Source: Chloroflexaceae bacterium
GTDB lineage: Bacteria > Chloroflexota > Chloroflexia > Chloroflexales > Chloroflexaceae
Assembly (NCBI GenBank): GCA_025057155.1
Contig: JANWYD010000013.1
Span: 1 to 64,000 of the forward strand
Direction of reading: 5' to 3'
DNA: 64,000 nt
Position 1 is the first letter of the stretch, and each line of letters opens with the position of its first letter. Positions 9,215-18,900 of the stretch are shown here, one piece after another. The position numbers were made by a program, and so were the translations under genes. The notes below the pieces were generated by a model. It searched no databases. It saw only the letters and a list, made by a program, of their open reading frames with translations, and was not told the DNA's origin.

Positions 9215-10372
9215 GTGACAGGCCGCACACAGGTGGCAATCATTGGCGCCGGTGTCATCGGCGCCAGCATCGCCTATCATCTGACCCTTCGGGGTTGTAC
9301 CGACGTGCTGATACTTGAGAAGGAGGAAGCCGAGGTGAGCGGCAGCACCGCCCGCTCGGCAGCCGGCGTCCGGCACCAGTTCTCGAACGCCACCAATATC
9401 CTGCTCTCGCGCTACAGCATTCAGAAGCTGCGCACCTTCGACGAAGAAGTCGGCGGACACGCCGAGTTGCACCTGGTAGGCTATCTCTTTCTGGTTAACA
9501 ATGCCGCTACGTGGGAGCAGTACCAGCGCAACGTCGCCCTCCAGCGGCAACTCGATGTGCGCGTCGAGGTGTTGAGCCCCGAGGAAGCCGCGCGCTTCGT
9601 GCCCGGCATGCGCACCGACGACCTTATCGGCGCGACCTTCGGCCCCGATGACGGCTTCTGCGACCCCTATGGCATCGCCATGGGTTACCTGCGCGCCGCC
9701 CAGCGCATGGGCGCTCGCATCCTCCGCGGCGTCGCCGTCACCGGGTTCGAGATCCGCGGCGGCGCCGTGAGCGGCCTGCGTACCACCCACGGCGGGATTG
9801 CCTGCGATATTGCGGTCAACGCCGCCGGTCCATGGGCCGGAGAAGTTGCGGCCCTGGCCGGTCTTGACGTGCCCGTCCGTCCCTACCGGCGCAATATCTA
9901 TATGACCACTCCCTTCCCCCAGATCCCCGACCCCATCCCATTCACCGTAGATGTCGGCAGCGGCTTCTACATGCGCCACGAGGGCCCCGGCCTCCTGATG
10001 GGCCGCTCCAACCCCGATGAGCCGAGCAGCTTCAATACGACGGTAGACTGGGACTGGCTCGACCACGTGCTCGAAGCCGGCCTGTATCGCTTTCCGGTGC
10101 TGCAGCAGGCCGGCCTCGCCACCAGTCAGTGCTGGGCTGGTCTCTACGAGATCACGCCTGACCATAACCCTATCCTCGGGCGACATCCCGACCTGGCCAA
10201 TTATGTGGACGCCAGCGGCTTCAGCGGTCACGGGATCATGCATGCTCCCGCCACCGGTATGCTCATTGCCGAAGAGATCCTCGACGGTCGCGCCCATACC
10301 ATCAATATTGACGATCTGCGGATCAGCCGCTTTCAAACCGGGCAACAGCAGATTGAGCAGAATGTGATCTGA
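9215..10372 (+). CDS. FAD-dependent oxidoreductase, DAO/SoxB-like
   Basis: Cytoplasmic flavoprotein (385 residues) of the D-amino-acid oxidase/sarcosine oxidase beta family, expected to oxidise a secondary or N-methylated amine or imino acid. Seen: GAGVIG dinucleotide fold at residues 11-16, an acidic ribose-binding end (LILEK), the STARSAAGVRHQFS loop typical of SoxB-like proteins, VNAAGPWAG, and a C-terminal CWAGLYEITPDHNPILG...SGFSGHGIMHAPATG block that contacts FAD. The GTG start at 9215 has GGAG upstream. A -10-like TATAAT lies at 9049-9054 without a good -35. The other heterotetrameric sarcosine oxidase subunits are not adjacent, so it is probably a stand-alone oxidase or dehydrogenase. 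Confidence 0.88.
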   Translation: MTGRTQVAIIGAGVIGASIAYHLTLRGCTDVLILEKEEAEVSGSTARSAAGVRHQFSNATNILLSRYSIQKLRTFDEEVGGHAELHLVGYLFLVNNAATWEQYQRNVALQRQLDVRVEVLSPEEAARFVPGMRTDDLIGATFGPDDGFCDPYGIAMGYLRAAQRMGARILRGVAVTGFEIRGGAVSGLRTTHGGIACDIAVNAAGPWAGEVAALAGLDVPVRPYRRNIYMTTPFPQIPDPIPFTVDVGSGFYMRHEGPGLLMGRSNPDEPSSFNTTVDWDWLDHVLEAGLYRFPVLQQAGLATSQCWAGLYEITPDHNPILGRHPDLANYVDASGFSGHGIMHAPATGMLIAEEILDGRAHTINIDDLRISRFQTGQQQIEQNVI

Positions 10373-10389
10373 GATCTGGAAGGCGTGAC

Positions 10390-11268
10390 TTGAAACACCA
10401 ATTCTGGATTGATCGCCCCCGGCAGCGCGAGGCGCTCCGGCGGAGCCTGACCGGCGCCAGCGAGCCGAAGATCCTCGCTCTCCGCGCCGGGCCGGGAATG
10501 GGCAAGTCCTGGCTGTTGCGACAGTTCGCCGATGACGCGCTGCAACTCGGGGGTCGCGTCAGTCTGCTTGATTTCAGCGATGGGCGCGCCTACGATACCC
10601 TGGCGCTCGTGCGCCACATGCGCGACGCCCTCGGCGCGCCGGGCTTCGATGCTCTAACGCTGACCATCAATGAGGTGACCGCGCCGCGACTGACTGCAAA
10701 CCTCCGCGCCCGCCCGCGCGCGTCAGGCCAGTCATTGCTCACCGGCGCCAGTCATTCAGGGGTTAAAGACAATCTTTTTGTCGTTCAATCTGATGATCCG
10801 TGTCTGCTACCAGCGATTGACGATCGAGTCACCCGGGCCTTCTTCGCGTGTCTCGAGGATCTGGCCTTGCAGGCGCCGGTTCTGTTGCTCTTCGACAGCT
10901 ATGAACACGCCTCGCTTGATAACGAGCGCTGGCTGTCGGGGGTGGCCGATCGCTGGATCCGGCAGGAGTTGCTGCGCCGCATTCGCGATGGGCGGTTACG
11001 CAACACCGTAGTGGTGCTGGCAGGGCGTCTGCTACCTCCGTTTGACGCGAGCTGGACCTCGGCGCTGCGCACGCTCAGCCTTGAGGCGTTCTCGCCCGCT
11101 GAAGCAGCGTACTACCTGGGCGCCTGCCGCGGCGCCGAACGCCTGAGCGACGCCGAGGCGCAGGCCATCTATGCGCTGACCAGGGGGCGCCCTGACCTGG
11201 TGAGGTTAATCGGAGACGCTCTGGAGAGAGCAGATAATTCTTCGGACCAGGAACTCCCGGCCAGGTGA
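10390..11268 (+). CDS. P-loop ATPase (STAND/AAA-like), partner of downstream TPR protein
   Basis: A 292-residue ATPase with no recognised full-length family. Walker A is AGPGMGKSWLLRQF near residue 34 and Walker B is VLLLFDSYEHA near residue 168, followed by an Arg-rich sensor-like stretch and FSPAEAAYYL...ALTRGRPDLVRLIGDAL, which resembles the end of the NTPase module in STAND signalling ATPases. The start is TTG at 10390, 17 bases after the FAD oxidoreductase stop. The next gene, 49 bases on in another frame, begins with a winged-helix-like segment and TPRs, which are the parts that normally follow this module in one STAND protein. Regulatory ATPase function is an inference. Confidence 0.65.
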   Translation: MKHQFWIDRPRQREALRRSLTGASEPKILALRAGPGMGKSWLLRQFADDALQLGGRVSLLDFSDGRAYDTLALVRHMRDALGAPGFDALTLTINEVTAPRLTANLRARPRASGQSLLTGASHSGVKDNLFVVQSDDPCLLPAIDDRVTRAFFACLEDLALQAPVLLLFDSYEHASLDNERWLSGVADRWIRQELLRRIRDGRLRNTVVVLAGRLLPPFDASWTSALRTLSLEAFSPAEAAYYLGACRGAERLSDAEAQAIYALTRGRPDLVRLIGDALERADNSSDQELPAR

Positions 11269-11317
11269 AGCGCGGAAGCCGGGGCTCTCCATATCGCAAG
11301 CGCGCGCTTGCCGGTCT

Positions 11318-14300
11318 ATGTCGGGTAAGACTCATCTTGATCGCCCCCTCTCCGCCGATGCCAACGGCGACACCGCCGGTATGGCCGCACTGACCTGGGC
11401 GGTCGAACAACTCTTCCGCGCCGTCGGCCCCGAACGGGCCGAGGCCCTCCGCCGCGCGGCGCTGCCCCGCTGGTTTGACCGCGAGACGCTCCAGACCCTC
11501 TGCGAGCCGTCCATAGAGCCAGACGCCCTGTTTGAAGAGGCGCGCCGGTTGAGTTTTGTGCGTGACGTTGGAGATGGTCGCCTGGCCTATGCCGATCAGG
11601 TGCGCCAGACGCTCCTCGCCGCGTGGCGCCGCGAACGCCCCGATGACCTGGAGACGTTTCACCGGCGCCTCTACCACCACTTCGCCCAGCGTGCCGTCCC
11701 CCCCGACGCCGCGAGCGGAGCTATGCCGCTCCTGCCGGAGAGCACGGCCCTGAGCGCCGCGCCGCTCACTGTCCAGGCTGATGTGCTGCGCCGCGAGGCG
11801 TTGTACCACTTGCTGCACATCGATCCGGATCGGGGCCTCGATGAACTCCGCGCGACCTTTGCGTACTTTGAAACCATTCACCGTCTGGCTGAACTCGAGC
11901 GACTGGCGCACGTGGCCAGCGCGGCCATTGCCGACGCAGTGCTGGGTTCACGGCACCGTCGCTGGGCGCAGTATCTGGTCGCCCGCGCCCTGTTGGCCGC
12001 GCGTCGCCTCAATGAGGCGATTGCCCATCTCGAGGCGTTGCGCGCCTATGATGACCTGGAACCGGATCTGGCCGCTCAGGTGGGGCAGAGCCTGGGAGAA
12101 GCTCGCCTCGAACAGGGCCGCTACGCGCTGGCAATCGAAGCGCTTCGCCAGAGCCTCCCCCTGGCTGCCCGCACAGGCGAGCAGCCGGCGCTCGCTCGGA
12201 CGATGCTCCTTCTCGGCGATGCCTATCAGGGACTCGGCGCCAGCGCCTGGTATGTGCCCGAGCCTTCGCCCCATCTGGCCCTGCGGGCTGGATATACGCT
12301 GTGGATAGGACTGCTGTCGCTGCCGTTTCTGATCGCCGCCCTGACCCTGGGGCCGGGCAACCGGCTCCTGCCGCGCCCGGCGTACTGCGCCCATCATCAA
12401 AACTGGCCCTCAATCCGGCTGATCAACACCGCGCGCTTCTGGTACATCCAGGCCCGCGACACCTTTCGCTACCTCGAAGACGCCCGCAACGCCGTTTATG
12501 CCGAACAACGTCTTGCCAGCATCCTGTTGCTGTATGGCTACCACGACGAGGCGCGAGCCACGATTGAAGAATTGCTGCAACAACCGGTCGCGCGCGATCC
12601 TTACCTGCGCGCCTCACTACACCAGACCATGGCCGAATGTTCTCTCGCGGCCGGCAACGTCGAAGCCGCCCGCGCTACACTCGCCGCGATCCTGGTCTTG
12701 TTTCGCGATCTCGGCGATGTGCGACGCGAGACCAGCGTTCTTGCCGCCTGTGGCCACGCCGCCCGCCTGAGCGGAGACATCCAGGGCGCGCTTGGGTATT
12801 TCACCGCCGGCCTTGAGCGCGCCCGCACGCTGCCCGATCCCCACGCTCGTGAGCGCATCCTGCACCAGGTGCGGGTCTGGCGCTCGCACCCCGGCACTGA
12901 TGTTGACACTCGCCGCGCCCTCGCCGGCCTGCTTGCCGCCGAACCCGAAAAACGGTACATCGCTCACAGCCTGCCGCGCTCCATCGGGCTGTTGCCGGTT
13001 ACCGCCGTGCTGATAATCCCGCTGCTGGTGCTCTTGATCGGCGTTGTTGCCCCGGTGCCGCGGATCACGCCTCATCCCGACGGCTTGATCGCCATTGGCA
13101 GTTTCTTTCATCCCTGGCGCGCGCTCGGCGTCGTGGCTACGTTGCTGGCAATTACCCTGGCCGTGTATGCCGCCGTTGCTGCCATCATGCTCTTCTGGCT
13201 GCCGCTCAACCACATTGAACGCGCTCTGCCAGACATCATCAGCATACGCCCGGGCGCGATCGCTCGCCACGATGCCTGGGGCAATCTGCGCATTGAGCTG
13301 CCCTGGAGCGCCGCGCGCCGCTGGCTCACCTTTGACTGCCGGCTGTGGGATCGCCCGCTGGGACTGGTTTCACGCTCGGCGCTGGAGGCGGAACCGGATT
13401 GTTTCCTGCCGATTGAAGGCGTCACCGGGTGGTATACCGAACTCCAGCAGGAGATCGATCGCCATCTTGCCGAAGCGCGCCAACCGCCCGACCCGCCCAT
13501 CGAGCGTCAGGAGCTTGGCCACAGCCTGTTGCGAAGCCTTCCGGGCCTCTCGGTCGGCGTGGGGCTGGCATTGCTTCTGCTCGTCACCTGTCTGAACAAT
13601 GGCTGGTTGCGTCTCGACGTCGGCATTCCGCTGCCTATGCTCACGGCAGTGTGGTTCCTGGCCCTGAGCGGCGCGCTCATCCTCGCGCCTCTGGCTTTCT
13701 GGATCGCCAGCAGGCCGTTGCATGCGCCTCCATCGCTCCAGATGAGCCGGCACTGGCCGCTGGTGATTGGCGGCCTGGGGGGCGCCACGGTCCTGCTGGC
13801 GCTGGCCGGTGGCCGGTGGCTCATTCGGGTCGAGGCCCTGACTTACACCCTGGTGGTGTGGGGCGCCTACTTGCTGGCCGAGGCCCTGGCAGCGCGGATC
13901 CGCCCTGGCCAGCTCCTCCCCCGCGTGACTGCGATCACCATTGCCGTGGGTCTGGCCCTGGCCCTCGTCGCCGCGCCCGCGCTCGATCACGTCCGCTGGC
14001 TGGAACACTCCATCGCCCACCGGCAGGCCCTTCTCGGAAGCGAGGCCTCTGCTCGCTTCTGCGCCGCAGCGCCCGCCACTGCCGAACTCGCTGCCAGAGA
14101 TGAGCGCGTCTATCTTTTTCAGGGAGACTGCGCAGCGCGCCTCGGAGACTGGTCAACGGCGGCCCGCGCCTACGCCGGGGCTGCTCAGGTTGCCCCCTCG
14201 GGCTCCGGCCAGCGAGCCCTGGCGCTGTACAATCTCGGGGTCGCTGCCGGCTACCTCGGTGCTGACAGCGCCCTCGACCGGGCCGTTGACGGCTATGAAC

Positions 14301-14380
14301 AGATTTGCGCCACGCTTGCTCGGAGCGACCCGATCTGCGCCCGGTTGCAATCCATTGGCCCGCCGCGCCTGCGGCGCTGA
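11318..14380 (+). CDS. Large TPR-containing membrane protein
   Basis: A 1020-residue protein of unknown function. Visible order: a winged-helix-like start (AVEQLFRAVGPERAEALRRA, about 25-110), TPR-like helical repeats (about 190-545) interrupted by one hydrophobic stretch near 325-345, then a membrane region with two helices (about 550-635), a soluble insert, a cluster of further hydrophobic helices (about 735-890), and a C-terminal TPR-like tail (DERVYLFQGDCAARLGDWSTAARAY) that may lie on the other face. It may form a membrane-bound sensor with the ATPase just upstream. The frame is open upstream of this ATG to 11210, but the extra residues do not look conserved. The Shine-Dalgarno is weak. 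Confidence 0.7.
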   Translation: MSGKTHLDRPLSADANGDTAGMAALTWAVEQLFRAVGPERAEALRRAALPRWFDRETLQTLCEPSIEPDALFEEARRLSFVRDVGDGRLAYADQVRQTLLAAWRRERPDDLETFHRRLYHHFAQRAVPPDAASGAMPLLPESTALSAAPLTVQADVLRREALYHLLHIDPDRGLDELRATFAYFETIHRLAELERLAHVASAAIADAVLGSRHRRWAQYLVARALLAARRLNEAIAHLEALRAYDDLEPDLAAQVGQSLGEARLEQGRYALAIEALRQSLPLAARTGEQPALARTMLLLGDAYQGLGASAWYVPEPSPHLALRAGYTLWIGLLSLPFLIAALTLGPGNRLLPRPAYCAHHQNWPSIRLINTARFWYIQARDTFRYLEDARNAVYAEQRLASILLLYGYHDEARATIEELLQQPVARDPYLRASLHQTMAECSLAAGNVEAARATLAAILVLFRDLGDVRRETSVLAACGHAARLSGDIQGALGYFTAGLERARTLPDPHARERILHQVRVWRSHPGTDVDTRRALAGLLAAEPEKRYIAHSLPRSIGLLPVTAVLIIPLLVLLIGVVAPVPRITPHPDGLIAIGSFFHPWRALGVVATLLAITLAVYAAVAAIMLFWLPLNHIERALPDIISIRPGAIARHDAWGNLRIELPWSAARRWLTFDCRLWDRPLGLVSRSALEAEPDCFLPIEGVTGWYTELQQEIDRHLAEARQPPDPPIERQELGHSLLRSLPGLSVGVGLALLLLVTCLNNGWLRLDVGIPLPMLTAVWFLALSGALILAPLAFWIASRPLHAPPSLQMSRHWPLVIGGLGGATVLLALAGGRWLIRVEALTYTLVVWGAYLLAEALAARIRPGQLLPRVTAITIAVGLALALVAAPALDHVRWLEHSIAHRQALLGSEASARFCAAAPATAELAARDERVYLFQGDCAARLGDWSTAARAYAGAAQVAPSGSGQRALALYNLGVAAGYLGADSALDRAVDGYEQICATLARSDPICARLQSIGPPRLRR

Positions 14381-14543
14381 TGCCATTTCGGATTGTGGAT
14401 TCTGATGTAACATATTCGGGTCAGGCAAGCGGGCTTCTCGACCCGATGGGGCTATACATTACCGACAAATAGGAGCGGAACCAGCCCATACGGCCGTATT
14501 CAGCATCAGAACGAGCTTCTCCTGAGGAAATCCGGAGTACGCT

Positions 14544-15011
14544 ATGCCCGACGCCATCGCCGTGATCCACGGCCCCAATCTCAACATGCTCGGCCAGCGC
14601 GAACCGGACATTTACGGGCGCACCACCCTGGCCGAAATTGACGCCGCCCTGAGCGCCCGCGCGGCCAGCGCCGGCCTGCGCCTGATCAGCGTGCAGTCGA
14701 ACCACGAGGGAGTCTTGATTGACTTCTTGCAGCGGGAGGCATGGAACGCCGCCGGGGTGATCATCAACCCCGGGGCGCTGACCCACTACGGGCTGGCCCT
14801 GCGTGACGCCCTGGCCGCGCTCAGCGCGCCGATCATCGAGGTCCATCTCTCCAACGTCTACCGGCGCGAGCCGTTTCGCCACACCTCGGTGGTCGCTCCG
14901 GTCGCCACAGGGCAGATCACCGGCCTGGGGTGGCGCGGCTACCTGCTGGCGCTCGAGTGGCTGATCGCTGAACGGGAGGATCGCAAGAAGCCGGACTCTC
15001 CGGTTTCGTAG
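14544..15011 (+). CDS. aroQ: Type II 3-dehydroquinate dehydratase
   Basis: Third step of the shikimate pathway: dehydration of 3-dehydroquinate to 3-dehydroshikimate. At 155 residues it has normal length for the dodecameric type II enzyme. Seen: HGPNLNMLGQREPDIYG with the catalytic Tyr, the VQSNHEGVLIDFL block, INPGALTHYGLALRDAL, and VHLSNVYRREPFRHTSVVAPVATGQITGLG with the catalytic His region. The ATG at 14544 follows a CTGAGGAAATCCGGAG leader. The 160 bases upstream hold a hairpin (TCGGGTC...GACCCGA, 14416-14446). No other aro gene is nearby. Confidence 0.96.
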   Translation: MPDAIAVIHGPNLNMLGQREPDIYGRTTLAEIDAALSARAASAGLRLISVQSNHEGVLIDFLQREAWNAAGVIINPGALTHYGLALRDALAALSAPIIEVHLSNVYRREPFRHTSVVAPVATGQITGLGWRGYLLALEWLIAEREDRKKPDSPVS

Positions 15012-15186
15012 CCATTAAGCTCGGGCCGTCAGACTGCCGAACGAACGAGGCGCCAGAGACCCCCGATTTCCCCGGTTTCGCAGAAGACAAATCCAGACGG
15101 GCAGGTGTCCGGGGAAACTCGGTTTCTGCGCATTGTAGAGTAAATCCGGGAAGGCCGCGCCCTCCTGGACGCTCCTGTGAGGGGCC

Positions 15187-15417
15187 TGGGTTATGATCAT
15201 TAAGAATTAAATCCGGGATAGCTCGCGAAGGTAGGCTTCGCATCGGTAGCCCGCGGCTGATGAAGATTAAGAATTAAATCCGACATAGCCCGTCCAGGCG
15301 GGGTTTGCATCAATAGCCCGCGGCTTTAGCCGCCGGGCTACCGGGCGAATACCGGTGTATATTCTAAATCCTCATCAGCCGCCGGGCTACCGGGCGAATA
15401 CCGGCTTATCAATCCCC
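15187..15417. repeat. GATCATTAAGAA...CGGGCGAATACCGG repeat, tandem partial copies
   Basis: Two or three rearranged partial copies of a repeat whose full form (about 100 bases, inverted) lies at 25571-25670. Shared blocks are ATGATCATTAAGAA, ATCCG..ATAGC, GCGGGCTTCGCA-like, GGTAGCCCGCGGCT, CAGCCGCCGGGCTACCG and GGCGAATACCGG. GCCCGCGGCT and AGCCGCCGGGC form an internal hairpin. It is non-coding. Confidence 0.7.
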
Positions 15418-15436
15418 ATCACATCGGCAAGGAGAT

Positions 15437-15682
15437 TCACTCTTCCGGGGGAAGGGAAGTGGTGATATCGTACACCAGCACCTGCACATCCAGCCCTTCG
15501 CCGGCCAGCAGTTGCAGCGTGTATTCGTGGGTGGCTTCTTTGATGGCGCTCTCTTCACTGAGCGGCGCATAGGCGCGGATGGTCGCTTCTTCGCTCGACA
15601 CGCGCGTCACCCGCACCACCGCGCCCGGCGCAGCGGCATGGATCCGTCGGCTGATCTCACTAATGGCTTCATCAAGGTTCAT
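15437..15682 (-). CDS. Small hypothetical protein (81 aa)
   Basis: An 81-residue protein without recognised domain. The frame extends to 15976, but the upstream part is poor in protein-like features and crosses a palindromic repeat. The ATG at 15682 has GGAGGAGC directly upstream and gives a compact alpha/beta-looking sequence (MNLDEAISEISRRIHAAAPGA at the start, acidic end SLPPEE). It is likely cytoplasmic, between aroQ and the beta-helix genes, and monocistronic. Confidence 0.7.
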   Translation of the reverse strand: MNLDEAISEISRRIHAAAPGAVVRVTRVSSEEATIRAYAPLSEESAIKEATHEYTLQLLAGEGLDVQVLVYDITTSLPPEE

Positions 15683-15757
15683 GGAGCTCCTCCACCTGTG
15701 GCCTGACCGACGCTGATTACTATACCTGTTGATGAGCGTTTCAGCAACCCGCTGAAC

Positions 15758-15780
15758 ACGGTGAAACCAGGTTTCACCGT
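15758..15780. repeat. GGTGAAACC-A-GGTTTCACC hairpin
   Basis: Perfect inverted repeat with 11-base arms (ACGGTGAAACC and its complement) around a single A. Compared with 1884-1906, one position is T instead of G in one arm and A instead of C in the other, so pairing is kept. The rest of 15683-15972 shows no other feature. Confidence 0.8.
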
Positions 15781-15972
15781 ATCCCCGCCTGCCGGGGAAT
15801 GATCGCGACCCCGCCGCTTCGTGGGCAACCTGGAACTCCCTGCCACCCTGCCCGCGGACGTCCGCAGGTGAGGACAACAAATCTTTCTCCTGCGCTTGAT
15901 CGCCGCAGATGTGACCAGACAACGCATCAGGGGCGGCCTGGCCGCCCCTGATGCCTTCGCTGGCCGCGCATG

Positions 15973-18900
15973 TCATTGCGCCGCTCGCACCAGCGGCAGG
16001 TAGATCCGCGGGCGCACCTCCGGCACTGTAGACGCCTCTGGCACGACCAGCGTTACCTCGACCCGGTCGCGCGCCGCGCTGTCGAACCGCGAACGCGCCT
16101 CGACGAAGAAGCGGGTGATCGTCCCCGGCGCGACACTGGCCGGCACGGTCACCTGCATCCCGACCCGGAAGGTGCCCTCACGATCCACCGGAACGGTTGA
16201 CGGGGTGATCGTCAGGCTCCAGCCCGCGGGCAAGCCGATTGGCGCGAGGTCGAACACATCGGCGGCGCTCCCCCGGTTGGTCACCGCCAGCCCGCTCAGG
16301 GTTTGCGGGCGGCCGCCCGGCTGCACCAGCCGCACCTGCGACGCCGCCAGGCTCACCCCTGCCACCCGGCTCACCGTCAGGCTATCCTCGGCCTCATCGA
16401 AGATCGACGGGTCACCAACCAGTTCCACCCGCACCCGCGCGAAACCCGGGTCGCCAGCGCGCTTCCCGTCAGGGATGAAGACCCGCACCGTGACCTCGAT
16501 CTCCTGGCCCGGACCCAGGTTCACCAGATCAGGCGCGACAATCGCCGGCCAGCCGTTGGCCTCGGCCACCGTGAGCCGGAAGAGGCCCTGCTCCGAGCCG
16601 ATATTCCGCACCGTGTGCGTAAAGACCACCGTGCTGTTAGGCGGCCCCTGGCCGCTGCGATTCGGCTCGATGATCACCCCGCGCGCCGGACCGATGGCGG
16701 TGATGTCCTCCGTTTCGTCGAGCACCGGCGTGCCTGCTCCAACCGCGCGCACCCGCACCCGGGTGGTGTTCTGCTCACCCGGTGCGGCTGAAGCCGGTGC
16801 GTTCACCTGCACCGTAATCGTGGCCCTCTGGCCAGGGCCGAGCACCGGCGTAGGGCTGCCTGTCACCGTCGAACTCCACCCGGCTGCGCTGTCGCTGGTC
16901 TCGATAATAAAGGCCGTCGTGGTGGTGCCGGTGTTGGTCACCGTATGGGTGTAGGTTACCGACTCGCCGGGGTTGAGATTGCGGCGCTGCCCCGGCGACA
17001 GGTCGGCAGCGGTGATGCTGGCGACGCGCGCCACGTCGGTGGCGCTGGCGCTCGGTCCACCCTCGCGGCCCGTAGCCGTCACGGTTATCGTCGTTGACGC
17101 GCCGGCCCCCAGGCCCGCCGGAATGGCCGCCTGCACCGTGATCGTCCGCGTGCCGTTGCGCGGCACATTCAGCGCCGCCGTCGGCGAGACCGCGACCGTC
17201 CATCCCGGCTCGCTTGAACTCACGCTCAGGTCGAAGCTGTCGGCGGCGTTGCCGGTGTTGGTCAGGGTATGGGTAAAGGTCAACACCGCGCCGGGCGCGC
17301 CTTCGCCCTCACGATTGGGCGCCAGTTCCACCCCGCGAAAGCGTTGCACATTGACGGTGATAGTGGCCGTGGCGGTGAAATTGCCCACCGGCGGCGCCTG
17401 CGCGCTATTATCGGCAGTCGCCGAGATCTGGATCGGATACGCGCCCGCGTCCACGCCCTGCGGCACGCTTACCTGGACGGTAAAGGCACATGTGCCGCCT
17501 GCAGCAATAATTGTGTTGCAGGTGGTAGCAGTGGTTGACACCGTCCAGCCTGCCGGGCCAGTGAAGGTGGAGGGCACGATGATCGGCACGGGGGCGTTGC
17601 CGGTATTGGTTACGGTATTGACAAAGGTAACTGTGCCCGGAGCATTGCGCACATCCACCGGGTCGGGCGCGCCGGGTCCGGGGTCAATGCGCGCGGCCCC
17701 GCCGCCCGTCACCACGACCCGGGCATTGCGCGTCACCGCCGGCGGCGGGCTGGACCCGCCGGAGGCGGCGGCGGTCACGGTGAAGTCATAATTGCCCTGC
17801 AACGTGCCCGACGGCACGCGGATGGTCACGCGCACTGTCGAGGCAGCGCCCGCCGCCAGAGCGGTCAGGGGCGGCGTGGCGCTGACGCCCTGCACCTGTA
17901 GCGGCGATCCGCCCGGCAGGGTAGGCGTCACCATAAAGCTGTCAGGCGCGTTGCCGGTGTTGGTCAGGGTGTACTCAAAGATCGCGTCGGCCCCCGCGGG
18001 CACGGTGCGGATCAGCGGGTTGTCGGCGGGCAGGAAGGTGAAACTCCGGATGGTCGGGACGCTGATCACGTCGTCCACCGGATCGGTGCGGCGCTCGGTG
18101 CCGACAACACCTACGCGGAAGCGGACGCGCACCTCGCCGGGAGGCGGGGTCGGGCCAGGAGTGTTGACCACGATGGTAAGCGTGGCCGTGCCGCCAGCGG
18201 GCAGATTGGCGGGGCTTAACGTGACCGAGCCAATCGTCCAGCCCGCCGGCGGCGCGCCAACAAAGTTCAGCCCGACGACCTCAAAATTGCCGGGCAGATC
18301 GCCGATATTGCGCACCGTATGCGTGAACGTTACCGACGCGCCGGAGAGCGGCAGCGTCTGGGTCATCGGCGTGACCTCCGGGGTGGCGGGCTGCACGGTG
18401 GGCTGCACAGCAGTAACAGTGTCAGTTACTTCATTGGAGCTTGTGGCGCCAAAAATGGCCCGCACGGTGACGCTATGGGTGGTGTTGGGCGCCGTGCCCA
18501 GAGGCACGCCGACCGTCACGCCAAACTCTACCGAACTCTGCCCGCCGGGAGGCGCCGCCGGCACGGTCACCGTAGTCGGGCCGCTGGCCCACCCCAGGGA
18601 CGAGGTGATCTGAATGACATAGGTGCGCTCCACCGGGGCGTTGTGGGTCAGCGTATGCGTGAAGATCGTAGAACTGCCGATATTGACATTGCGGCTGCTC
18701 GGTGAGGCCGCGCCAAGGCTGAACGTGGGCGGAGTTGTACAAGGTCCCAGCGCGCCGCTATCCAGAGCCGTGGTGAAGGGCGAAGTGTTGCTGCCAGGGG
18801 TAGTAGCTGTGGCCGTCAGGTAGCGCAGACATCCGGGGATGGGGATGCTGAAATTGCCGCTGGCATCGGCCGTGCCGCTGGTCAGGAAGAGCGGCCCCTC

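Noticed and set aside
11210-11317. Frameshift joining the ATPase and the TPR protein into one gene
   Set aside because: The TPR frame is open upstream to 11210, but the extra residues do not resemble a conserved linker, and the two genes read well as separate products. Kept as two genes.
14445-14471. Eight-codon frame before aroQ as leader peptide
   Set aside because: Too short, no amino-acid bias, no terminator after it.
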